DNA from: Deltaproteobacteria bacterium
GTDB lineage: Bacteria; Myxococcota_A; UBA796
NCBI GenBank assembly: GCA_002707085.1
Contig: PALY01000072.1
Span: 1-5,303, forward strand
Reading direction: 5' to 3'
Length of the DNA stretch: 5,303 nucleotides
Part shown: piece after piece, positions 1 through 5,303 of the stretch
How the letters are laid out: each line of letters opens with the position of its first letter
How positions within the stretch are numbered: position 1 is the first letter of the stretch
Notes under the pieces: model-generated
Seen by the model: only the letters and a program-made list of their open reading frames with translations
The model's database searches: none
Told to the model about the DNA's origin: nothing
Program-made: the position numbers and the translations under genes

Positions 1-554
1 GCGCCTACGTTTGTGATCAGGCGAATATTTGGACGCCCAATATTCTGGAGAACATCGATTTCCCCAGCGTGATTCATGCCCATTTCTAGAACCCAGGCGG
101 CAGCATCACCGGGTGCGTCGAGGAGGGTCAGGGGAAGGCCGATATGATTGTTGAAATTGCCCGCTGTTTGATGAACTCGCCCAAGACCTTCCAGTGCCAA
201 TGCGATGAGCGCCCGACTGGTTGTTTTACCGGCACTACCAGTCACTCCAACAGTGGGTCCGTGAAACTGGTTTCGAACGTGTTTACCCAAATTCTGGAGG
301 GCCTTTAGGCCGTCGGCGACGTGCACGTAGCCGGCGGACCATCCTGCTGGAACTTCCTCTGCGATGACCCCGCCAGCACCCATTTCAACGGCCTTTTCCA
401 GGAAGTCATGTGCATCAAAGCGTTCACCGCGAAGTGCGAGAAACCAATCGCCTTTTTTGATTTTTCTTGTATCGGTGCAGACCTGTCCGGGTCCCGCTTC
501 ATGGATGGTCTGACCGCCGGTACCCTCTGCGAGTTCTTTAGAGGTGAAAATCAT
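1..554 (-). CDS. murF: UDP-N-acetylmuramoyl-tripeptide--D-alanyl-D-alanine ligase (MurF), N-terminal part
   Basis: MurF is the cytoplasmic ATP-dependent ligase that adds D-Ala-D-Ala to UDP-MurNAc-tripeptide, the last soluble step of peptidoglycan precursor synthesis. The window holds the first 184 residues; the frame runs open off the left edge. Residues 1-90 form the UDP-substrate domain (VCTDTRKIKKGDWFLALRGE at about 25-44). The Mur-ligase P-loop GVTGSAGKTT is at 103-112. The MurF-typical GNFNNHIGLPLTLL is at 132-145, and EMGMNHAGEI at 157-166 corresponds to the family's ELGxNHxGEI. The ATG at 554 overlaps the murE TGA as ATGA, so the two are probably translationally coupled. A strong GGAGGGG lies just upstream, inside the murE 3' end. 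No fault is visible in the part seen. The motifs separate it from MurC, MurD and MurE, so the identity is close to certain. Confidence 0.96.
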   Translation of the reverse strand, partial: MIFTSKELAEGTGGQTIHEAGPGQVCTDTRKIKKGDWFLALRGERFDAHDFLEKAVEMGAGGVIAEEVPAGWSAGYVHVADGLKALQNLGKHVRNQFHGPTVGVTGSAGKTTSRALIALALEGLGRVHQTAGNFNNHIGLPLTLLDAPGDAAAWVLEMGMNHAGEIDVLQNIGRPNIRLITNVG

Positions 555-1990
555 TGTCTCCCCTCCAGTGCGCTTGCAGCAACTTCACGATCATCGAATG
601 GAAGGTGTGATGTCCCGATGGTTTGCGTCGTTTCGTGGCCTTTTCCTGCGATCAGCACAATGTCACCCGATTGCGCGATGGAAATCGCACCCTCTATGGC
701 CTTGGCGCGGTCGTGTTCGACACTGTGCGGGCCACTGACTCCAGGGAGAATGTCCCCGATAATGCTGTGTGGATCTTCTGTGCGTGGGTTGTCAGAGGTG
801 ACGAATACATGGTCTGAACCCGCGGACGCTGCATGGCCCATTTCTGATCGCTTGCCTGCATCTCGGTCGCCACCGCAACCAAATACGGTAATGACTCGAC
901 CATCCGTCAGCCCTTTGAGCGAGTCAAGCACGCATGTCAAAGCATCTGGGGTGTGAGCGTAGTCCACAAGAACAGTGATTCCGTGCGAATTGGGGATGGG
1001 TTCAAGCCTGCCTGGAATCGTTCCCAGTGAACCAAGGCCTTCGATGCTCGTCTGTGGTTCGAACCCGAGGGCCGTTGCGGCCGCCAAAGCTGCAACGGCG
1101 TTGTACACATTGTGTGCCCCGATCAACGGAAGATGTATGGTGAGGGTTTCCGAGTGGGTACACACTTCAAAAGTGGTTCCATCCACGGTTGCTATGGGGT
1201 TTTGGATTCGGAAAGAAGCGTCTGATTTGAACCCATATGTCCACGTAGTTCTGCCGTTCGTGTCGATATCCATGCATGCGGGTTCATCGGCGTTGAGGAT
1301 TGCGATTCCATCGGGAGCGAGCAGTGTGTCGAACAGGCGTGCTTTGGCTTGCAGATACGCGTCCATGGTGGGGTGGAAATCCAGATGGTCGCGACTGAAG
1401 CTTGTAAAGACGCCTACTTTGAAAGGAATGGCATCTGCTCTTCGCATTTCTATGCCGATCGAACTCACCTCCATGGCGGCCATACGGCAGCCCGCATCCC
1501 TCATGTCCGAGAGCATTTTCTGCATGACTGGAGCTTCGGGAGTGGTGTGATTTGCGGGGATCTTTTTGTTACCGATTCGATGTCCGGTGGTCCCGATTAC
1601 TCCCACCTTTGCGCCATCATGGGTGACGATGGATTCCAGCATCCAGGTAACGGTTGTTTTTCCATTGGTTCCGGTGATGCCCACAACAGGCATGGTGGCA
1701 GCAGGGTTGCCCGCCAAGGCAGCAGCAGCATGGGCCATGGCTTCGCGAGCATCGGCGACTTGAATCACCGTCACGTCAGGTTTCGCGCTGACCTCGGCAT
1801 CTGCGAGGACTGCGGCAACGTTTAAACCTGGAACGAACTTGCGTGCATCCACCCGCTCACCGCGGATGGCAACGAAGAGATCAGCGGATTGAGCTTCCCG
1901 CGAGTCGAAGACGACTCGATTGATCGGGCGATCCGTGGGGCCGTCTATAGAGATTGCCCCCAGGTGGGGAATGAGCGCGGAAAGGAGCAT
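551..1990 (-). CDS. murE: UDP-N-acetylmuramoyl-L-alanyl-D-glutamate--2,6-diaminopimelate ligase (MurE)
   Basis: MurE is the cytoplasmic ATP-dependent ligase that adds the third stem-peptide residue to UDP-MurNAc-L-Ala-D-Glu. From the ATG at 1990 it has 479 residues, a normal length. Motifs: DSREAQSADLFVAIRGE (29-45), P-loop GITGTNGKTT (104-113), HTTPE (148-152), SRDHLDFH (199-206), the lysine of YLQAK (K216, the expected carbamylated lysine), GAHNVYNA (291-298), GRLE (327-330), DYAHTPDAL (343-351), DNPR (400-403) and GKGHE (449-453). DNPR is the known meso-diaminopimelate signature, which points to a Gram-negative type wall. One oddity is SSIG at 176-179, where many MurE proteins have SSHG. 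The frame stays open back to a GTG at 2050, but those 20 extra codons overlap a terminator-like hairpin and encode a Pro/Ala-rich stretch unlike MurE, so I prefer 1990. Neither start has a Shine-Dalgarno. The stop overlaps murF. Confidence 0.96.
   Translation of the reverse strand: MLLSALIPHLGAISIDGPTDRPINRVVFDSREAQSADLFVAIRGERVDARKFVPGLNVAAVLADAEVSAKPDVTVIQVADAREAMAHAAAALAGNPAATMPVVGITGTNGKTTVTWMLESIVTHDGAKVGVIGTTGHRIGNKKIPANHTTPEAPVMQKMLSDMRDAGCRMAAMEVSSIGIEMRRADAIPFKVGVFTSFSRDHLDFHPTMDAYLQAKARLFDTLLAPDGIAILNADEPACMDIDTNGRTTWTYGFKSDASFRIQNPIATVDGTTFEVCTHSETLTIHLPLIGAHNVYNAVAALAAATALGFEPQTSIEGLGSLGTIPGRLEPIPNSHGITVLVDYAHTPDALTCVLDSLKGLTDGRVITVFGCGGDRDAGKRSEMGHAASAGSDHVFVTSDNPRTEDPHSIIGDILPGVSGPHSVEHDRAKAIEGAISIAQSGDIVLIAGKGHETTQTIGTSHLPFDDREVAASALEGRQ
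560..566 (-). promoter_or_regulatory. Shine-Dalgarno of murF
   Basis: On the minus strand GGAGGGG lies 5 nt before the murF ATG. It sits within the last codons of murE and fixes the murF start in the ATGA overlap. Confidence 0.75.
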
Positions 1991-2023
1991 GGTGCAGGGG
2001 GCGGCGGTGGGGGTCGGGCGGGG

Positions 2024-2104
2024 AAGAAAAAGAGACGACGCCCCAGGCACGATTCACAAGAAACGTACATTGGGACAGAGAACAGCACGTGTGCCGGGGC
2101 GTCG
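2024..2104 (-). terminator. Intrinsic terminator-like hairpin (possible attenuator) before murE
   Basis: On minus-strand RNA, CGACGCCCCGGCAC (2104 to 2091) pairs with GTGCCTGGGGCGTCG (2050 to 2036), giving 14 base pairs with one bulged U (2045). The loop is 40 nt and can form a further 6-bp helix: ACGUGC (2090-2085) with GUACGU (2070-2065), one pair being G-U. The stem is followed at once by UCUCUUUUUCUU (2035 to 2024), a U-rich run with three C interruptions. GC-rich stem plus U tract is the intrinsic terminator pattern. It lies 33 nt before the murE ATG, inside an operon, so it would act as an attenuator rather than a gene-end terminator. The G-U pair becomes A-C on the other strand, favouring minus-strand RNA. 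The long loop and imperfect U run lower certainty. Confidence 0.6.
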
Positions 2105-2204
2105 CGGGGTAGTCCCTCAACAGAGAGGAGCCGATAGGGGGGGCGATAGAAAAATCATCAGCAGCAGGAACAGCAGGAGCGGGAATCGTGGAGTGGGAGA
2201 CTTT

Positions 2205-2277
2205 CACTGATGGAAGGCGCTTGGATTTAGAAGCTGGGGAGCTAATCCAAGGAAACGCCCGGGTGGGGCCTTCAGTG
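2205..2277 (-). repeat. Long hairpin P3 (imperfect inverted repeat)
   Basis: On the minus strand CACTGA-A-GG (2277-2269) pairs with CC-A-TCAGTG (2213-2205) across one A-A mismatch. After an asymmetric internal loop, GGCG (2259-2256) pairs with CGCC (2219-2216), CTTGGATT (2251-2244) with AATCCAAG (2227-2220), and AGCT (2243-2240) with AGCT (2235-2232) around a CCCC loop. Together these make 24 pairs in five co-linear blocks. No U-tract follows it, so it is not itself a terminator. Confidence 0.7.
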
Positions 2278-2331
2278 TTGCGTACTCTAAGGGTTGCTAT
2301 CGGGGAGATAGCGCTCGACACTCCAACGCAA
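2278..2331 (-). repeat. Hairpin P2 with inner stem-loop
   Basis: TTGCGT (2331-2326, minus strand) pairs with ACGCAA (2283-2278). Inside, GCTATC (2312-2307) and GATAGC (2301-2296) form a perfect 6-bp stem with a 5-nt TCCCC loop. The two stems are separated by a 13x12-nt internal loop. The outer stem is short and rests on its fit with the neighbouring helices. Confidence 0.5.
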
Positions 2332-2382
2332 TTCCGCCCCCCCAAATCGGGCGAGGGAAGACATTGAAAAGGGTTGTTGGTT

Positions 2383-2412
2383 TGGAAGTGGTTCATTGCA
2401 GTACCACCTCCA
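2383..2412 (-). other. Hairpin across the ftsI stop codon
   Basis: TGGAGGTGGT (2412-2403, minus strand) pairs with ACCACTTCCA (2392-2383), giving 10 pairs including one G-U. The 10-nt loop contains the ftsI TGA (2395-2393). The G-U would be an A-C mismatch in plus-strand RNA, so it fits the ftsI transcript. There is no U-tract, so it is probably not an intrinsic terminator. It could protect an mRNA end or hide the GGAGG that precedes the ATG overlapping the stop. Confidence 0.5.
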
Positions 2413-4453
2413 CTTGTTCGCCGGGACGCACTGCGCGACCGGCTTGAGGAGACTGTTTGATGACGCGACCGCTGCCTTCGATGCTGATTCCAAGGCCTGC
2501 GCCTTGAAGGGTGACCAGGGCGTCACGCATGGAGAGACCAGAAAGGTCGGGTGTGATCAGGCGGCCGCGGTCGGCCCACCGAAGTTCAGGCACGCCCGTG
2601 GGAACGCTGAGGTCCTCTTTGACCTCTGGTTCCGGTTCGGCGTCTATAAGGGTCGGGTCGGGAGGGATACCCATGAGTCGAAGTGCAGAGGTACCGATCT
2701 CTGAGAATACGGGTCCAGCCGTAGTGCCACCGTAGCGACTTCCTTTGGATGGTTTGTCGACCATGATCGACATGGCAAGGCGCGGGTCTTCCGCAGGAAC
2801 AAGGCCAATGAAGCTTCCGATTCGTTCGGTTGGGGAGTAGGCACCGTCCATGTATTTGAGGGCCGTTCCGGTTTTGCCGGCAACCCGATAGCCGGGGATG
2901 GCTGCTTGGGTACCTGTGCCACCTTCTTCGGTAACAGTGACCATCATGTCCACTATGGAACGTGCCGTTTTTTCACTGATGACGCGTCGGTCTACTGTGG
3001 GTTCGAAAATTCGGATGGGGGCTCCACTGTCATCTTGAATTTCTTTCAGGACAAAGGGTTCCATCCGAACACCACCATTGCCCAGTGCGGATATGGCTGC
3101 GGCCAACTGCAGTGTGGATGCATTTGTGCCATGTCCGTATGAAGTGGTTGCCAGTTCAATGGGTTTGATGGTTTCGGGTGGGCGAAGGAACCCAACGGCT
3201 TCATTTGGAAGTCCGATGTGTGTGGGCCGGCCGAATCCGAACTCTGACAGGTAGTCATATGTCCGAAACTTACCGAGTGAGAAAGCGAGTTTTACGACAC
3301 CAATATTCGATGAATATTTGATGATTTCGGAAACACTGATCACCTTTTTGGGGTGGTCATCTTTGATCGTTGTTCTTCCGACCTTGAAGCGTCCATTTTC
3401 GCAGTCGATGGTGGACTCGGCGCTCACGATGTTTTCTTCTACAGCGGCGGCAGCAATGAATGGTTTGAAAACCGATCCAGGTTCGTACACATCGGTGATC
3501 GCGTAACTGCGCAGCGCTTCAACCTTCAACTTTCGGGTGTTGTTTGGGTTGTGGGTCGGTCGTTGAGCGAGTGCGAGAATCTCTCCTGTTTTCGGATCCA
3601 TCACGACGACAGAAGCAGACTCTGGCTCACTCCGTTCCATGACATTGTCGAGGGCTTGCTCTGCAATGCGTTGAATCCTTCGGTCGATGGTCAAGACGAC
3701 TGAATTTCCAGGACGCGCTTCTGGGGCGTCGGTGGTGACCCTGCGGCCTTTCCGGTCCCGCCACTGCACATACTTGTAGGTTTCGCCATGGAGTTGGCGA
3801 TCAAGACTGCGCTCTAGCCCAGCCAACCCAGTACCCATGCGCCCGACCACACCCAGAAGGGGCGCTGCGTCTGATGTTGCTGGGTAAAACCGCCGGTACT
3901 CATCTCTCGTGAACAACACATGTTTCAGGGTTGGATGATCGACTGCGACCTCTTTGATGCGCTCCAGAATGGTGTCGACTTGGTCAGGGACCAGATCTCG
4001 GGCCAGCAGTACATCTTGACGGTGTTGTGCTGCGAGTCTCTTGTGGGTAGGCAGAACGGCCAAGTCGAGCATGGGGGCAATCTCATGTGCCAACACTTTT
4101 GCTGTATCTTTGGTCAACTTTGAAGGGTCTGCATGTAGACTTTGAACTTCGACGGAAGTGGCGAGCAGTACGCCATCTCGACTGCGGATCTCGCCGCGCC
4201 GACCATGAATTTCACGGGCTTCTTTAAACTGGGTTTGTGCCTTGTCGCCGATCAAAGGATCGGGGAACATCATTAAGGAGCTCGACTTGATGAGCAGGAT
4301 GAGCATCCCGAGTGAAGTGACCCCGCCCATGAACTTGGTACGGCGAAGTGATCGACTCCGAATGGCCCCGTCAGACTCATCAGGCATAGCGGGGCGCTGG
4401 GCCCACTTCAGCGGGTCCAATGAAAGACGGGGGCGGCCATCATTGTGGCCCAT
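2393..4453 (-). CDS. ftsI: Septal peptidoglycan transpeptidase (FtsI/PBP3 class) with a C-terminal PASTA domain
   Basis: This is a class B penicillin-binding protein that cross-links septal peptidoglycan from the periplasmic side. Numbered from the ATG at 4453 (686 residues): a basic cytoplasmic tail (1-40), one membrane anchor (about 41-63), the dimerisation/pedestal domain opening with RGEIRSRDG (86-94), and the transpeptidase domain (about 280-592). The last has the active-site SVFK (327-330), SSN (381-383) and KTG (527-529). An acidic linker leads to one PASTA domain (about 631-686) ending at the stop. All three catalytic motifs are intact. The PASTA tail, IDCENG and KYSSN resemble deltaproteobacterial FtsI and, more distantly, SpoVD. 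Position directly after ftsL supports the division role. The start is uncertain: a GTG at 4474 overlaps the ftsL stop as GTGA, and a GTG at 4552 has an upstream GGAAG but would overlap ftsL by 82 nt. None has a strong Shine-Dalgarno. Confidence 0.95.
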   Translation of the reverse strand: MGHNDGRPRLSLDPLKWAQRPAMPDESDGAIRSRSLRRTKFMGGVTSLGMLILLIKSSSLMMFPDPLIGDKAQTQFKEAREIHGRRGEIRSRDGVLLATSVEVQSLHADPSKLTKDTAKVLAHEIAPMLDLAVLPTHKRLAAQHRQDVLLARDLVPDQVDTILERIKEVAVDHPTLKHVLFTRDEYRRFYPATSDAAPLLGVVGRMGTGLAGLERSLDRQLHGETYKYVQWRDRKGRRVTTDAPEARPGNSVVLTIDRRIQRIAEQALDNVMERSEPESASVVVMDPKTGEILALAQRPTHNPNNTRKLKVEALRSYAITDVYEPGSVFKPFIAAAAVEENIVSAESTIDCENGRFKVGRTTIKDDHPKKVISVSEIIKYSSNIGVVKLAFSLGKFRTYDYLSEFGFGRPTHIGLPNEAVGFLRPPETIKPIELATTSYGHGTNASTLQLAAAISALGNGGVRMEPFVLKEIQDDSGAPIRIFEPTVDRRVISEKTARSIVDMMVTVTEEGGTGTQAAIPGYRVAGKTGTALKYMDGAYSPTERIGSFIGLVPAEDPRLAMSIMVDKPSKGSRYGGTTAGPVFSEIGTSALRLMGIPPDPTLIDAEPEPEVKEDLSVPTGVPELRWADRGRLITPDLSGLSMRDALVTLQGAGLGISIEGSGRVIKQSPQAGRAVRPGEQVEVVLQ

Positions 4454-4470
4454 TCCAGGTAACTTCAGGG

Positions 4471-4875
4471 TCACTGCTTCGCGGGTAGGGTGAGATCGAC
4501 GACGGGGACCGTCGCTTGGAGGGATAGGTTGGTCGCTGACTCGGTCAGCCACGCGGGGTCTTCCAGGGTGGAAAGCTCAAGTTTCAATCGTGTAGATTCG
4601 GCGAGTGCCGTTGTGTATGCGCGTTCGGATTTATCCAATGCAACAGCGGTTTCGCGTAGATCGATACGAGACCAAGCGCTGAGCAGCATGCAGCCAGCCA
4701 TCAAGGCAATGACCATTGCGTAGCCGCCCAATCGGTTGAGTTCTACACCATTGGGTTCCACACTGGCCGGCGAGTAGCGAGGAGCGGATTGGCTATCCAC
4801 TCCAAACCACGGAAGACGACCGGTTTCGGTGCGTTCTTCTTCTGAGTTTACGGGCCAAGATTGTGAGGATTCCAT
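4471..4875 (-). CDS. ftsL: FtsL-like cell division protein
   Basis: A 134-residue protein with bitopic membrane topology. Residues 1-48 form a polar N-terminal tail, about 50-68 a single hydrophobic span (GGYAMVIALMAGCMLLSAW), about 70-105 a charged, heptad-compatible helix likely to be a periplasmic coiled coil, and the end is short and hydrophobic. LEDPAWLTESATNLSLQ (104-120) resembles the conserved FtsL ending, where a proline precedes a helix and a final loop. FtsL forms a complex with FtsB and FtsQ and helps recruit and activate FtsI-FtsW at the septum. Sequence conservation in this family is poor, so the call rests mainly on size, topology and location between rsmH and ftsI. The ATG at 4875 is chosen for its good Shine-Dalgarno. 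It lies 19 nt after rsmH, so co-transcription is likely. Confidence 0.85.
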   Translation of the reverse strand: MESSQSWPVNSEEERTETGRLPWFGVDSQSAPRYSPASVEPNGVELNRLGGYAMVIALMAGCMLLSAWSRIDLRETAVALDKSERAYTTALAESTRLKLELSTLEDPAWLTESATNLSLQATVPVVDLTLPAKQ

Positions 4876-4882
4876 GGGATGG

Positions 4883-4887
4883 CTCCT
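4883..4887 (-). promoter_or_regulatory. Shine-Dalgarno of ftsL
   Basis: AGGAG on the minus strand lies 7 nt before the ftsL ATG, in the 19-nt gap after the rsmH stop. It fixes the ftsL start. Confidence 0.8.
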
Positions 4888-4894
4888 GCGCTAG

Positions 4895-5303
4895 CTACTG
4901 GGGATTGGATGGGGGGAGGCGTTCGAGGATTCGTAGGCGGGCTGACCGAGACCGAGGATGATCTGGATCGGCATCTTTGCCGGCAATGCCGCGCCTGTGA
5001 ATGATTTTGCCGACGGGTGGAACCATGGGGTTTCCGTACTCGTCTTTGGGGCTGTATTCACCGGCAGCGGTGCGGAACCGACGCTTGACTGCGCGGTCTT
5101 CGAGAGAATGAAAGGAAATGATTGCGAGGCGGCCGCCAGGGGCGAGCAGATGGATGGCTGCTTCCAGTCCGCGTTCAAGTTGGCCGAGTTCATCATTGAC
5201 GGCCATTCGCAGCGCTTGGAAGGTTCTGGTCGCTGGGTGCGTCCGACTGTTGTGGTATCCAGAGGATTGCTCGACACATTGCGCGAGAGCCAAGGTGCTG
5301 GTC
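4895..5303 (-). CDS. rsmH: 16S rRNA (cytosine(1402)-N(4))-methyltransferase RsmH, C-terminal part
   Basis: RsmH (MraW) uses S-adenosylmethionine to methylate N4 of C1402 in 16S rRNA, near the ribosomal P site. The last 135 residues are visible; the frame is open to the right edge, so the true start lies outside. Diagnostic blocks are HPATRTFQALRMAVNDEL (about 22-39 of the visible part), LAPGGRLAIISFHSLEDR (about 53-70) followed by AVKRRF, and a C-terminal RSRSARLRILER (about 117-128). All are characteristic of the RsmH family. The SAM-binding N-terminal half is outside the window. The gene is the usual second member of dcw clusters, after mraZ, and is followed closely by ftsL. A TTG at 5293 is only an internal codon, not a start. 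Confidence 0.96.
   Translation of the reverse strand, partial: TSTLALAQCVEQSSGYHNSRTHPATRTFQALRMAVNDELGQLERGLEAAIHLLAPGGRLAIISFHSLEDRAVKRRFRTAAGEYSPKDEYGNPMVPPVGKIIHRRGIAGKDADPDHPRSRSARLRILERLPPSNPQ

Larger units (their letters stand above)
2131..2350 (-). promoter_or_regulatory. Candidate structured leader RNA (three-way junction) between ftsI and murE
   Basis: Pairing by eye on minus-strand RNA gives three helices. P1: CCGAU (2350-2346) with AUCGG (2135-2131), a 2x1 internal loop, then GGGGGGGCG (2343-2335) with CGCCCCCCC (2145-2137). P2: UUGCGU (2331-2326) with ACGCAA (2283-2278), enclosing a GCUAUC/GAUAGC hairpin (2312-2296). P3: 2277-2205, described separately. P2 and P3 abut with no nucleotide between them, P1 and P2 are separated by 3 nt, and a 59-nt pyrimidine-rich strand (2204-2146) returns to P1. 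No convincing open frame or sigma-70 promoter was seen here. The gap is long for this operon and is followed by a terminator-like hairpin, which suggests a cis-regulatory RNA for murE and genes beyond. I recognise no known riboswitch class. A small non-autonomous mobile element with inverted ends is an alternative, though I saw no target duplication. Confidence 0.45.

Noticed and set aside
321..956. 211-codon plus-strand open frame
   Set aside because: It lies antisense to murF and murE, both of which have full family motifs. The translation is Cys/Ser/Pro-rich with no domain.
975..1825. Plus-strand open frames of 191 and 158 codons
   Set aside because: They are shadows of murE on the opposite strand, with no Shine-Dalgarno or domain seen.
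2118..2201. Minus-strand hydrophobic mini-frame reading LLLFLLLMIFL, like a signal peptide or tiny membrane protein
   Set aside because: A stop codon lies directly upstream and there is no ATG, GTG or TTG before the hydrophobic run. It is better explained by the CTG-rich pyrimidine tract.
2131..2350. Small transposon-derived element (MITE or REP type) with P1 as terminal inverted repeats
   Set aside because: No target-site duplication is visible at the edges, and only one copy is in the window. A genome-wide copy count would settle it: many copies would support it, a single copy would not.
2051..2392. A sigma-70 promoter for murE
   Set aside because: I scanned the minus strand for TTGACA/TATAAT-like pairs at 15-19 nt spacing and found only weak matches such as TTGGAT...TAAATC, which lies inside hairpin P3. 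Not supportable by eye.
1881..2396. 171-codon minus-strand frame beginning with an ATG that overlaps the ftsI stop (ATGA) and preceded by GGAGG
   Set aside because: It is rich in Ser, Pro and Arg with no recognisable fold, runs about 110 nt into murE in another frame, and crosses all the predicted RNA helices. The GGAGG is explained by the PASTA codons and is paired in the stop-codon hairpin.

Overview
The window is part of a bacterial dcw (division and cell wall) cluster, and every gene is read from the minus strand. In transcription order (right to left) it holds: the 3' part of rsmH (16S rRNA methyltransferase); a small bitopic FtsL-like protein; a division transpeptidase of the FtsI/PBP3 class with one C-terminal PASTA domain; murE (the meso-diaminopimelate-adding ligase); and the 5' part of murF. 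The order rsmH-ftsL-ftsI-murE-murF is the classic one. murE carries the DNPR motif of the meso-DAP enzymes. FtsI has the IDCENG and KYSSN wording and the PASTA tail that I associate with deltaproteobacterial relatives (Myxococcota, Bradymonadota, Desulfobacterota and similar). I therefore infer a Gram-negative, deltaproteobacteria-like organism; the exact phylum is a guess.

The gene products act on one pathway. MurE and MurF build the UDP-MurNAc-pentapeptide in the cytoplasm. FtsI cross-links the derived septal peptidoglycan outside the membrane. FtsL helps recruit and activate FtsI in the divisome. RsmH modifies the ribosomal P site and is a habitual member of the cluster.

Layout: rsmH (4895-5303, 5' end outside the window), 19-nt gap with a good Shine-Dalgarno, ftsL (4471-4875), a 17-nt gap or GTGA overlap, ftsI (2393-4453), then an unusual non-coding stretch of about 400 nt (1991-2392), murE (551-1990), an ATGA overlap, and murF (1-554, 3' end outside the window).

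The most interesting part is the ftsI-murE gap, which is out of place in an otherwise tightly packed operon. Read as minus-strand RNA it contains three things: a hairpin over the ftsI stop codon; a well-organised three-way-junction fold (2131-2350) closed by a long paired P1; and, just before murE, a 14-bp GC-rich stem followed by a U-rich run that looks like an intrinsic terminator (2024-2104). The G-rich strand of P1 can also pair with the terminator arm. This is the architecture of a transcription attenuator or riboswitch, and I do not recognise it as a known class. It is a hypothesis from pairing by eye, not from folding software or alignments.
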